A program made the translations under genes and the position numbers. The notes beneath the pieces were generated by a model. The model worked only from the letters and a program-made list of their open reading frames with translations, searched no databases and was not told the DNA's origin. Below are positions 8,911-16,743 of a stretch of 64,000 bases of DNA, one piece after another (within the stretch, counting starts at the first letter, position 1; every line of letters begins with the position of its first letter). This DNA is from Paludibacteraceae bacterium (lineage in GTDB: Bacteria; Bacteroidota; Bacteroidia; Bacteroidales; Paludibacteraceae), in assembly GCA_024399955.1 (NCBI GenBank), contig JAKSNH010000003.1:1-64000 (forward strand), read 5' to 3'.

Positions 8911-9722
8911 TTCGCTAATAAACTATTATAAAAATCCACGTATGCCTGAGGTTCGTTCTCTTGATATTGGAGAATGGCCTTACCTCTCATTTCTGCATAG
9001 TTAATCAAACGCTGATTAACATCCGGAGAAGATATCGTAATAGCATCCGCATAATCAATCGCCAAGCGCATCAGTTCTTCATAACCAACCGAGAAGCCCT
9101 GAATGGTACGCAGGTCATTCTGCAAAATGCCCTCCACCATAATCTTGTCCGCAAATTTAGTGCCAAATGGTGTTTTATACTCATTATTATCCAAACTCAG
9201 AACCACCTTAGCATTTTCAAAGAAGGGCGAACCGGCATACGCCTTACGAACATACAACGGCACCAAGGCTGCCATCCAGCCGGAGCAATGCACGATTTCC
9301 GGAGTCCAACGCAACTTCTGAACGGTCTCCAAAGCGCCACGCGCAAAGAAAATAGCACGCTCATCATTATCCTTATACTCCACTCCTTGCTCATCCTGTA
9401 TCCCCTTACGATGCTGGAAATAATCGTCATTATCCACAAAATACACTTGCACACGGGCCGCAGGAATACTCGCTACCTTCAGCAATAGCGGATGGTCAGA
9501 ATCATCAATAATCAGATTCATACCACTCAAGCGTATCATCTCATGTAACTGATTGCGACGCTCGTTAATATCACCAAACTTAGGCATAAAAGTGCGCGTC
9601 TCATAACCATTGGCCTGGAAGTACTCAGGTAAACGACGATTCAACATCCGAATAGGACTCTCTTCCAACAGATACGGATAAATCTCTTGCGATACAAAGA
9701 GAATGCGATGGAGGTCTTTCAT
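8907..9722 (-). CDS. Glycogen/starch synthase N-terminal-domain protein (GT5), short form
   Basis: The protein resembles the N-terminal Rossmann half of GT5 glycogen synthases: ILFVSQEIYPYL near the start, then VQVYFVDNDDYFQHRKG, DNDERAIFFARGALE and PEIVHCSGWMAALVPLY. I chose the ATG at 9722 because it follows a promoter at 9757-9789; the longer frame to 9872 runs through that promoter. The resulting 271 aa lacks the second GT-B domain that binds ADP-glucose, so full glycogen synthase activity is doubtful. Short forms like this are known in Bacteroidota. It is divergent from panC and coupled to the DUF4270 gene. Confidence 0.82.
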   Translation of the reverse strand: MKDLHRILFVSQEIYPYLLEESPIRMLNRRLPEYFQANGYETRTFMPKFGDINERRNQLHEMIRLSGMNLIIDDSDHPLLLKVASIPAARVQVYFVDNDDYFQHRKGIQDEQGVEYKDNDERAIFFARGALETVQKLRWTPEIVHCSGWMAALVPLYVRKAYAGSPFFENAKVVLSLDNNEYKTPFGTKFADKIMVEGILQNDLRTIQGFSVGYEELMRLAIDYADAITISSPDVNQRLINYAEMRGKAILQYQENEPQAYVDFYNSLLAK

Positions 9723-9756
9723 AGGCGTATTTTTAGTCAGTTTACAATAAACCGCT

Positions 9757-9789
9757 ACAAAATTACAAAAAAATTTTGATATATACAAA
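9757..9789 (-). promoter_or_regulatory. Promoter of the GT5-domain gene
   Basis: The minus strand shows TTTG (9789-9786), 20 nt, then TAATTTTGT (9765-9757). It overlaps the divergent panC promoter, so the two may compete for polymerase. Confidence 0.7.
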
Positions 9790-9806
9790 TTTTTCACTAA
9801 TTTTGC
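9775..9806 (+). promoter_or_regulatory. Promoter of panC-pdxB
   Basis: TTTG (9775-9778), 19 nt, TAATTTTGC (9798-9806), 31 nt before the panC ATG. It is interleaved with the minus-strand promoter at 9757-9789. Confidence 0.72.
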
Positions 9807-9837
9807 AGGCTTTTTCTGCAAAATAGCTATTAATATA

Positions 9838-10692
9838 ATGCAAATCATTTCTACAAAACAAGAACTCCTCATGCAAGTTGAGGCTTGTAAACAACGTCAT
9901 TTATCAATTGGTCTCGTGCCAACAATGGGGGCTTTGCACGAAGGACATGCCTCTTTAGTTAATCGTTGCGTAAGTGAAAACCAAGTTACTTTTGTTAGTG
10001 TGTTTGTTAATCCAACGCAGTTTAACAACAAAGAAGACCTGGCTTTGTATCCTCGTAACCTGCAGGCCGATGCAGACTTGTTGGCACAGCTGGGTGCCGA
10101 CTTTATGTTCGCACCTACTCCCGAAGAGATGTACACCCAGGACGAGATGGACACCACTTTTACCTTTGACTTTGCCGGATTAGACCAAGTCATGGAAGGC
10201 AAGATGCGTCCTGGTCATTTCAACGGTGTTGTACAAGTGGTTAGTCGTCTTTTCTATCTTGTTCAGCCGGATCGCGCTTACTTTGGCGAAAAAGACTTTC
10301 AACAGCTGGCCATCATCCACCACATGGTGGAGCGCAGCAGCCTGAAAAACACCTTTGGTAATCTGCAGATCATCGATTGTCCTATCTTCCGGGCCGAGAA
10401 CGGATTGGCGCTTTCCAGCAGGAATAGTCGTCTGAGTGAAGACAAAAAAGACCTGGCGGTTAACATCTCTCGCGTGCTCTTCATGTCACGCGCTTGGGCC
10501 AAGGCTTATCCCGTACAGCAAGTAGAAAAAATGGTGGTGGATACCATCAATTCGCTTCCGGGTCTAGAGGTGGAATACTACCAAATAGTGGATGCCACGA
10601 CCCTGCAACCGGCTACATCCTTCACCAACGCCGTGGGCTGCGTAACCGTCTATTGCGGACCGGTTAGACTGATTGATAACATCAAGTACTAA
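9838..10692 (+). CDS. panC: Pantothenate synthetase
   Basis: It joins pantoate and beta-alanine with ATP to give pantothenate (vitamin B5/CoA pathway). The 284-aa protein has the family motifs LVPTMGALHEGHASL (26-40, with HEGH as the HIGH-like site), VFVNPTQFN, YFGEKDFQQL and LALSSRNSRL. It has normal length and a typical start at the promoter-proximal ATG. The other pathway gene in the window is panD at 39.6 kb; panB is not seen. It is followed by pdxB after 3 bp. Confidence 0.96.
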   Translation: MQIISTKQELLMQVEACKQRHLSIGLVPTMGALHEGHASLVNRCVSENQVTFVSVFVNPTQFNNKEDLALYPRNLQADADLLAQLGADFMFAPTPEEMYTQDEMDTTFTFDFAGLDQVMEGKMRPGHFNGVVQVVSRLFYLVQPDRAYFGEKDFQQLAIIHHMVERSSLKNTFGNLQIIDCPIFRAENGLALSSRNSRLSEDKKDLAVNISRVLFMSRAWAKAYPVQQVEKMVVDTINSLPGLEVEYYQIVDATTLQPATSFTNAVGCVTVYCGPVRLIDNIKY

Positions 10693-10695
10693 GCC

Positions 10696-11652
10696 ATGCA
10701 CGTTCTTATTGATAAGTACATACCCTTCTTCAACGGAGTCTTAGACCCCTACGCAATGGTTGAGTTCATTGCTCCGGAAGAGTTCACTCCTGCACGGGTG
10801 CAAGATGTGGACGCACTTATCGTGCGCACGAGGACGCGTATCAATAAGGACTTACTCGCAGGCTCTCGGGTACAGTTCGTAGCAACAGCCACTATCGGTT
10901 ACGACCATATCGACACCTCGTTGGATATTCCCTACTGGACCGCTTGTCCGGGTTGCAATGCCCAAGCCGTTTGCGATTACATCCAGGAGGCTTTGCTTGC
11001 CGTACAATTGCCGTACAATTGCCGTACAATTCCCGTACAATTCCCGCACAATAAAGGTAGGGTGCGAATAGGAATCGTTGGCTACGGACATGTGGGGTCG
11101 CGTGTCGCCGCCATGGCAGAAAAACTCGGATTCAACGTCCTCGTTAACGATCCTCCCAAAGGACTGGGCATTAGTTTGGACGAGATAGCCGCCAAGTGCG
11201 ACATCATCACTTTCCATACGCCATTGGACGACACAACCTACCATTTATGCGATGCAGCGTTCCTATCTAAGTGCCGTTCCCATGCTCTCATCATCAATGC
11301 TGCTCGAGGCGGAATAGTCGATGAACAGGCACTTTTTGAGAGTCAGCATCCATGTATTATTGACTGTTGGGAGAATGAACCGTCTATCAATCGCACCTTA
11401 TGCCAAAGTCCAAAAACACTCCTGGCATCCTACCATATTGCCGGGTATTCGGTGGAAGGAAAACGCAATGCCTCACAGATGTGTTTAGATGCGTTATGTC
11501 GGTTCTTTAACCTGCCACTTTTGTCGGTGAATACGGACCAAATGCCACCTGCAGGAGATTCGCAACCGGGATGGTTAATGCGCGTCTCTAACCAACTGAA
11601 AGCACATCCCGAGAACTTTGAAACACTTCGTAAACAATACCCATTACGCTAA
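10696..11652 (+). CDS. pdxB: Erythronate-4-phosphate dehydrogenase, with an internal 11-bp repeat tract
   Basis: It oxidises 4-phosphoerythronate in DXP-independent pyridoxal-phosphate synthesis. The D-2-hydroxyacid dehydrogenase layout is visible: an N-terminal substrate segment (LIVRTRTRIN, TATIGYDHID), NAD-binding GYGHVG (129-134), FHTPL, NAARGGIVDEQAL and DCWENEP. It is 318 aa, shorter than the ~380-aa enterobacterial form because the C-terminal dimerisation domain is reduced. Residues about 102-119 are encoded by five tandem 11-bp units just before the NAD-binding strand, where the family has a short linker. It is the second gene after panC. Confidence 0.9.
   Translation: MHVLIDKYIPFFNGVLDPYAMVEFIAPEEFTPARVQDVDALIVRTRTRINKDLLAGSRVQFVATATIGYDHIDTSLDIPYWTACPGCNAQAVCDYIQEALLAVQLPYNCRTIPVQFPHNKGRVRIGIVGYGHVGSRVAAMAEKLGFNVLVNDPPKGLGISLDEIAAKCDIITFHTPLDDTTYHLCDAAFLSKCRSHALIINAARGGIVDEQALFESQHPCIIDCWENEPSINRTLCQSPKTLLASYHIAGYSVEGKRNASQMCLDALCRFFNLPLLSVNTDQMPPAGDSQPGWLMRVSNQLKAHPENFETLRKQYPLR
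10999..11052 (+). repeat. 11-bp tandem repeat inside pdxB
   Basis: There are three exact units GCCGTACAATT, one CCCGTACAATT and a partial CCCGCACAAT, head to tail. The unit length is not a multiple of three, so gain or loss of one unit would shift the pdxB frame. Confidence 0.95.
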
Positions 11653-11663
11653 TTCATTCGATT

Positions 11664-12062
11664 ATGATTCCACTTATTATCTTCGTCCTATTAGGTCTAA
11701 CTATTCTCATTCTTTTTGAGGTCCGTGCGCGCAAGCAGAACCCCGACGACCTACCTCAACCGTCCGATTCCACCGATGATTCCGGTTGTTGCGGACAGCA
11801 TTTGGTGTGCGAACGAGAGACGTTGCTGCAAACCAATGCCGAGATTATCTACTATGATGACGAAGAATTAGATGAATTGGCAGGAATAGATGCCGAGCAA
11901 TACACGGCATCACAGACGGCACAGATTCGTGAGGTCTTTCAGACGATGCAGGAAAAAGATGTGCCGGGCTGGGTAAGGAGCCTGCAATTACGCAATATTC
12001 AATTGCCCGCAGACGTGCGTGAAGAAGCGTTGTTAATCGTCATTGAACGACGCAAGAAATAA
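11664..12062 (+). CDS. Small membrane-anchored protein of unknown function
   Basis: The protein is 132 aa. One N-terminal membrane helix (about 3-19) is followed by an acidic linker, a Cys pair plus single Cys (DSGCCGQHLVCERE, about 39-52), and a conserved-looking soluble part with YYDDEELDELAGI and WVRSLQLRNIQLP. Similar proteins follow pdxB in other Bacteroidales, to my recollection, sometimes mislabelled as phospholipase. The three cysteines could bind metal or form a disulfide. It begins 11 bp after pdxB, so it is probably in the same operon. Its 3' end overlaps the convergent CPBP gene by 64 bp. Confidence 0.7.
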   Translation: MIPLIIFVLLGLTILILFEVRARKQNPDDLPQPSDSTDDSGCCGQHLVCERETLLQTNAEIIYYDDEELDELAGIDAEQYTASQTAQIREVFQTMQEKDVPGWVRSLQLRNIQLPADVREEALLIVIERRKK

Positions 12063-12889
12063 ATTCCTGCCACCACTATTATTCCACAAACCACACCGAC
12101 CCATAAAGTGTCGCCCGTTCCGAATGCGTCCATCTTCGTAGTATCCATACCACGCAGATGGGCGATATAGTATAGAATCGTCACGCAGGCGTTATTGGTG
12201 ATATGCATAGCTATCGGAATCCAAATAGAGCCGCTCCATACCATCATATAGCCGAATAAGGCACCTAATAGCAGACGAGGAATAAAGCCGTAGAACTGCA
12301 GATGAATAGCCGAAAAAAGGATGGCGGTCAGCCATATTCCCCAATGGCGATGCCCCAGGGTGCCTTGTATCATGCCACGGAAGCAAATCTCCTCGCTCAA
12401 ACCAGCTGAGACGGCTATAACCAATAGGTTAAGCACCAAACTGCCTAATCGTGCATCACTCATCAGTTGTTCGATTAGTTGTTCGGACGCCAACTCTTTT
12501 TGCTTCATCCATTCTTCAATACCTGCCCACGATTCCGGCAAGGTCAGTTGTTCATTCCAGTGCGCCAAAAGGTTATTAAACGGCAAGGCCACCAGCATCA
12601 GCAGAATAACATAAATCAGGTCCTTGGTTCGGGGACGCGTCACATGCAGCCAGTCCTTGGGGTTGGTTTCGCATAGGCAGACCGTCAGAATAACCGGCAC
12701 TATCAAAATGACTATATCCTGATATGCCAACATACCTCGCATCCAATCGGTGGACATATTGATTGGACCGCAACAAGCCGTAATAATAGTTGTCAGGATA
12801 GTTAGTAGCACCACGGCAGCTAACATCCAACCTAACCAAATTCCTATCTTACACCAAGCAGATACACCTGCATATCGTCCAAATTTCAT
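11999..12889 (-). CDS. CPBP family intramembrane glutamic protease
   Basis: This multi-pass membrane protein of the CAAX-protease/bacteriocin-processing (ABI) family has about eight hydrophobic helices. Motif 1 is EEICFRGMIQ (EExxxR) and motif 2 is FSAIHLQFYG (FxxxH), the catalytic Glu and His residues of the family. I chose the ATG at 12889 (296 aa) over the upstream codon. The promoter lies at 12957-12989. Its natural substrate is unknown. The first 20 codons and the ribosome-binding region are duplicated exactly at 30586-30653. The gene end overlaps the convergent small membrane protein by 64 bp. Confidence 0.87.
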   Translation of the reverse strand: MKFGRYAGVSAWCKIGIWLGWMLAAVVLLTILTTIITACCGPINMSTDWMRGMLAYQDIVILIVPVILTVCLCETNPKDWLHVTRPRTKDLIYVILLMLVALPFNNLLAHWNEQLTLPESWAGIEEWMKQKELASEQLIEQLMSDARLGSLVLNLLVIAVSAGLSEEICFRGMIQGTLGHRHWGIWLTAILFSAIHLQFYGFIPRLLLGALFGYMMVWSGSIWIPIAMHITNNACVTILYYIAHLRGMDTTKMDAFGTGDTLWVGVVCGIIVVAGIYFLRRSMTINNASSRTSAGN

Positions 12890-12898
12890 AATAATTAG
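12831..12898. repeat. 68-bp repeat, copy 1 (5' end of the CPBP gene)
   Basis: It is identical over 68 bp to 30586-30653 in the same orientation. It spans the first 20 codons of the CPBP protease and 9 bp upstream of its ATG. Confidence 0.97.
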
Positions 12899-12956
12899 CT
12901 TTTTTTGGCCCAACTCGAAAAACCGTATCTAGGGAAAAGGCTTTTCCTTTGCCGCT

Positions 12957-12989
12957 GCAAAGGTACAAAGAATTTTGCATATTTGCAAT
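12957..12989 (-). promoter_or_regulatory. Promoter of the CPBP protease gene
   Basis: The minus strand shows ATTG (12989-12986), 20 nt, then TACCTTTGC (12965-12957). It is carried inside the duplicated 127-bp block. Confidence 0.7.
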
Positions 12990-13008
12990 TTTTTCTGTGA
13001 AAAAGCAC

Positions 13009-13035
13009 AAAAAAAGTGACCCGAAGGCCACTTTT
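13009..13035 (-). terminator. Terminator of the mannan utilisation operon
   Basis: The minus strand reads AAAAGTGGCC, TTCG loop, GGTCACTTTT plus further T's, with one A-C mismatch in a 10-bp stem. It lies 40 bp after the alpha-galactosidase stop. Near-identical hairpins occur at 30396-30419 and 31086-31109. Confidence 0.85.
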
Positions 13036-13074
13036 CTCGCTAAACTCTCGACGACGTTAAACGCTTCACGCAGA

Positions 13075-14316
13075 TTACCAACAAAGGCGATAGGTTACGA
13101 CATTGTGTGGTGGGATGGTAACACATCTCGGATGGGATGTATCGGGTTCGTCCTGGTGGGTCCACACATTACGCACTTGGTAAGTATGCCATGATGTTTC
13201 CAAAGAGCGACGTGATAGGTTGTCATACATTTGGAAAGAGCGAAAATCAAGGTTAATGGTTCGTTCTTCTAACGAGCGGTTGAGGATACAGAAAGCCCAG
13301 TCCCCATCTTTCAACGGTTTAAGCCAATACTCCAGTCCTGCCTCTACTTTATGCCGTAGTCCTTGAATGCCCAACGAATCTTGGTCGATAGCAATCATTT
13401 CTTTATTCAGCAGAATATCAGCCGTTTGTTTGGACATGGATCGAATATCATTTCCGACAATTAGTGGAGCAGCCATCATGCACCAAAGTGCAAACTGAGC
13501 TCTATCTTCGTTAAGGCTCATTCCGTTTCCTACTTCGAGCATATCGGGGTCATTCCAATGGTTAGGTCCGGCAAACTTACGCAGTTTTTCGTTCGTATCG
13601 ACGATGGTCATTATACCGAGCGACTGCCAACCGCCATGGTCTAAGACGCAATCAAAGCAGCAGGTTATATCGCCGGTTGTGCGCCAGCAATGCCCGATTG
13701 GTTCAGCCCATTCATAGGCTTTATTATTGCCCCATTCGCAGAGAGAGAAGAGGATATCACGTCCGGATTGTCTTAGGGCGCGAGCCATGAGCGAATAGGC
13801 TTCTTTGGCGTCACGTGTATCGGTGTTGCACCAATCGTATTTGAGGTAATCAATTCCCCAAGAAGCATAGGTAATGGCATCTTGGTATTCATGTCCTTGG
13901 CTTCCGGGTCGTCCTCCACAAGTCTCGGATCCGGCATCCGAATAGATACCAATTTTCAGACCTTTAGAATGCACATAGTCCGCGAGAGCTTTGATTCCGG
14001 AAGGGAATCGTACCGAATCTTCGTGAATGAATCCGAGCGCATCTCTTTCTCCATGCCAGCAATCGTCTAAGTTAAGATAGATATATCCGGCGTCTCGTAA
14101 TCCGGAAGTGACCATTGCATCAGCAACGGTGCGGATTAGTTCTTCGTTGATATCGCACCCGAATTTATTCCATGAATTCCATCCCATAGGAGGGGTGGCT
14201 GCTAAATCGGGTTTATTGAGGTTAACTTGTTCAACTTGAACGGGTTGTGGTAATTGTGCCCATGTTGGGCAGAATGCGATAAGCATTAGGCTTATTGTAA
14301 GAATGTTTTTTTTCAT
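13075..14316 (-). CDS. GH27 alpha-galactosidase
   Basis: It removes alpha-1,6-galactose side chains, here most likely from galactomanno-oligosaccharides. It has a signal peptide (about 1-20, ending TWA). The GH27 motifs are PPMGWNSWNKFGCDI (42-56), YIYLNLDDCW, KIGIYSDAG and YLKYDWCN with nucleophile Asp161. The acid/base is Asp216 in WRTTGDI. The C-terminal beta domain is short (413 aa total). It is the last gene of the mannan locus, and its start overlaps the epimerase stop by 4 bp. The signal peptide puts it in the periplasm. Confidence 0.95.
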   Translation of the reverse strand: MKKNILTISLMLIAFCPTWAQLPQPVQVEQVNLNKPDLAATPPMGWNSWNKFGCDINEELIRTVADAMVTSGLRDAGYIYLNLDDCWHGERDALGFIHEDSVRFPSGIKALADYVHSKGLKIGIYSDAGSETCGGRPGSQGHEYQDAITYASWGIDYLKYDWCNTDTRDAKEAYSLMARALRQSGRDILFSLCEWGNNKAYEWAEPIGHCWRTTGDITCCFDCVLDHGGWQSLGIMTIVDTNEKLRKFAGPNHWNDPDMLEVGNGMSLNEDRAQFALWCMMAAPLIVGNDIRSMSKQTADILLNKEMIAIDQDSLGIQGLRHKVEAGLEYWLKPLKDGDWAFCILNRSLEERTINLDFRSFQMYDNLSRRSLETSWHTYQVRNVWTHQDEPDTSHPRCVTIPPHNVVTYRLCW

Positions 14317-15401
14317 TGTAGTATGGGATTAATTTTTATTATTTGTAAGCACATTCGTGAGTTATGGTATGGACATTTCCAGAATCCAGCTTTGTCGTTG
14401 TTGGTTAGATGTTGTGCGGACCAGAACCATTCGCCATGCTGATGATCAATCAGATGATTATTGATGTAGTTCCATGCAGCTTGTGCATGCTGCCAAGCCT
14501 GTTCATCGTGGAAATGCTTATAGCGATTCAGGTACCCAACCACTGCTTCCGCCGGTTCCCACCAGTCCATCGTCATATTGGAGAGAGGGAAGGGGTGATC
14601 AGATAGGCGTAGTACAGATTCGTTGGCATTTATTCCGATTGTTTGTGCTGCTTCGTCAATTAACCAACTGCATTCGATATCATGTCCATAAGAGAATGTA
14701 TTGGATGTGACTTGCCAGTCAGCATTAAAGAACAGTCCTAAGTGTCCATTCGGCAAAATGATATGCTGCTCAAATACTTGAATCAGGTGCGCAATATCGT
14801 TTTTGAGTTCATCATCAGGCCATATTTGGTAGAGGTTGGTGTATGCCTCCATGATATGCAGATGTGTATTTTGTGATTTACAGGTATTCTCGTCCTTATC
14901 GCTGAGTCGCACATCCGTTAGCGGTTGCCATTGTTGGTTAGTCGCCTCCCAATATCCTCCGTGAACATGGTCAATAGCATAGTGTTTTATCCAACGATAG
15001 AATTGGATAGCCATTTGCAAAGCGGCATCGTCCTTTGTAATGCGAGCATATTCGCTAAAGGCATATAGCATAAAAGCCTGGGCATAGAATTGTTTTTTAG
15101 TGGCTATTGGTTGTCCCATATAATCCACAGCCCAATAAGCGCCTCCGTATTGTTTATCTATGAAATGGTCAAGGATATAGTCTTTTACTCTATCGGCCTC
15201 CTCTATCATCTTGCAAGCAGAGAATGTCCATAGCAGTCGCGCATAAAGTATGGCGCTGCGTTCAGCGGTAGGGATGATTGTTTCATCACCTCTCACCTGT
15301 CCATAATATCCTCCATGCTCGTCATCGCGCAATCGCACCCAGTAGGGCAATATATTATGGTATAAACAATATTCAGCTTCTTGTGCAGTCATTCGATTCA
15401 T
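14313..15401 (-). CDS. Mannobiose/cellobiose 2-epimerase (AGE family)
   Basis: It is an (alpha/alpha)6-barrel epimerase of the N-acylglucosamine 2-epimerase superfamily. The sequence has the cellobiose-2-epimerase features HGGYYGQV, RLLWTFSA, YGGAYWAVD, HGGYWEA, NTHLHIMEAYTNLY, FSYGHDIECSWLIDEA and WWEPAEAVVGYLN. It is 362 aa and has no signal peptide, so it is cytoplasmic. Beside a GH130 phosphorylase, the expected role is conversion of beta-1,4-mannobiose to mannosyl-glucose. An alternative start 9 bp downstream exists. It overlaps the transporter upstream and the GH27 gene downstream, so the operon is tightly packed. Confidence 0.92.
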   Translation of the reverse strand: MNRMTAQEAEYCLYHNILPYWVRLRDDEHGGYYGQVRGDETIIPTAERSAILYARLLWTFSACKMIEEADRVKDYILDHFIDKQYGGAYWAVDYMGQPIATKKQFYAQAFMLYAFSEYARITKDDAALQMAIQFYRWIKHYAIDHVHGGYWEATNQQWQPLTDVRLSDKDENTCKSQNTHLHIMEAYTNLYQIWPDDELKNDIAHLIQVFEQHIILPNGHLGLFFNADWQVTSNTFSYGHDIECSWLIDEAAQTIGINANESVLRLSDHPFPLSNMTMDWWEPAEAVVGYLNRYKHFHDEQAWQHAQAAWNYINNHLIDHQHGEWFWSAQHLTNNDKAGFWKCPYHNSRMCLQIIKINPILQ

Positions 15402-16743
15402 GAATAGTTATCATCCGTTGTTGTGACAAAGGATAGAAGATAACAATAACCATCATAAGGATGGCAATAGCGGCCGGGATAAAGGACATGGTCAGTTGCA
15501 TACCCAAGATGGCCTGTGCCGTTTGTGTAGGAGCATTGGGAACCAACCCGAAGGCGTCAAAGAGCCAAAGCACCGCACTTCCTGCCACAGCGCCACCGAA
15601 TTTTTGCGCCATACTACCGGAAGAGAAGATGAGGCCGGTAGAGGCGGTTCCGTATGTAGCTTGTGAATAATCAGCTACATCGGCATACATAGACCATATC
15701 AATGGAGCAATAACACCGGTTGTGATGGAAATAATAATCTGAAGCATTAACATAGTTAGCAAGCCGCCGTTGGTGATTGGAACAAAGAAGAACCAACAAG
15801 ACAAAATGGCCAAGACCAAACTTGCAATCACAAAAGTAGGTTTCTTGCCCACACGCATAGATAGGGGTGTAGCAAGTAGGACTCCGATCATATTACATAC
15901 TTCGCCTATCGCCAAAAATAATCCGGCAAAGAAGAGGAAGGACCAACTTCCGCCGAAGTGGATATGGACATCCTCACCGATGTAATATTTGAAATAATAC
16001 GCTACTGTAGCTCCGCGAACCGTATTAAACAGATTGGAGCACATGGCAGCAATGGTAAGTAACCACCACGGAGTATTATTGAGCAGGTGTTTAAAGTCAT
16101 TGCCTATACTACTATTATGCTCAGTGGGAACCTGTTCGCGCGTCATGGTGAAGCAGAGCAGGAAGAGGATGAAACAAACTATTCCAATCACCACCATGGC
16201 CAGTTGCCAGGCCGTTGAAGTAGATGTATGTTGTTCAAATAAATGGCATAGCGGTTCCCACGCGAAAAGAGCCACAAAGGATCCGGCATAAGCGAAGAAC
16301 ATACGGAAGGATGAATAAACCGTTTTTTCATCCGAGTTATCGGTCACTACCGCCAACATGGACCCATACGGCACATTAATAGCAGTATAAACAGTCATCA
16401 TCAGTATGTATGTAACGTAGGCATAGACTAATCGTCCTGTTTCGGATAGGGATGGGGTAGTAAAGAGCAGTATGCCCATTACGGCAAAAGGCAGGGACAT
16501 CCATAAGATATATGGTCGGTAAGTCCCCCAGCGAGTGCGTGTTCGGTCGGCAATAATTCCCATCATCGGGTCGGAGATAGTATCCCAAATCCGAGTGACG
16601 AGCATCAACGTAGCGGTTGCGCCCAACGAGAGCGAGAAGATGTCGCTATAGAAGATGGGTAAATAATAGGAAAATATCTTCCAGAACATAGAGGAAGACA
16701 TATCTCCTAAGCCATACCCTATTTTACGAGTTAAGTGCTTCAT
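15373..16743 (-). CDS. GPH-type sugar:cation symporter (MFS)
   Basis: This inner-membrane transporter is related to MelB, with about 12 membrane helices. The N-terminal family signature is KIGYGLGDMSSSMFW, and the loop-2/3 motif is DPMMGIIADRTRTRWGTYRPYI. I chose the ATG at 16743 (456 aa); the further upstream frame uses TTG. Lying between the GH130 phosphorylase and the epimerase, it most likely brings mannobiose and small manno-oligosaccharides from periplasm to cytoplasm. Its 5' end overlaps GH130 and its 3' end overlaps the epimerase. Confidence 0.92.
   Translation of the reverse strand: MKHLTRKIGYGLGDMSSSMFWKIFSYYLPIFYSDIFSLSLGATATLMLVTRIWDTISDPMMGIIADRTRTRWGTYRPYILWMSLPFAVMGILLFTTPSLSETGRLVYAYVTYILMMTVYTAINVPYGSMLAVVTDNSDEKTVYSSFRMFFAYAGSFVALFAWEPLCHLFEQHTSTSTAWQLAMVVIGIVCFILFLLCFTMTREQVPTEHNSSIGNDFKHLLNNTPWWLLTIAAMCSNLFNTVRGATVAYYFKYYIGEDVHIHFGGSWSFLFFAGLFLAIGEVCNMIGVLLATPLSMRVGKKPTFVIASLVLAILSCWFFFVPITNGGLLTMLMLQIIISITTGVIAPLIWSMYADVADYSQATYGTASTGLIFSSGSMAQKFGGAVAGSAVLWLFDAFGLVPNAPTQTAQAILGMQLTMSFIPAAIAILMMVIVIFYPLSQQRMITIHESNDCTRS

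Larger units (their letters stand above)
12917..13043. repeat. 127-bp promoter/terminator block, copy 1
   Basis: It matches 30991-31117 with 2 mismatches in 127 bp. It contains a minus-strand promoter (12957-12989) that reads into the CPBP gene and a hairpin terminator (13012-13035) that ends the mannan operon. Confidence 0.97.

Noticed and set aside
8961..9488. A 175-codon plus-strand frame opposite the GT5-domain gene
   Set aside because: It is a shadow frame; the minus strand carries the recognisable GT5 motifs and the promoter.
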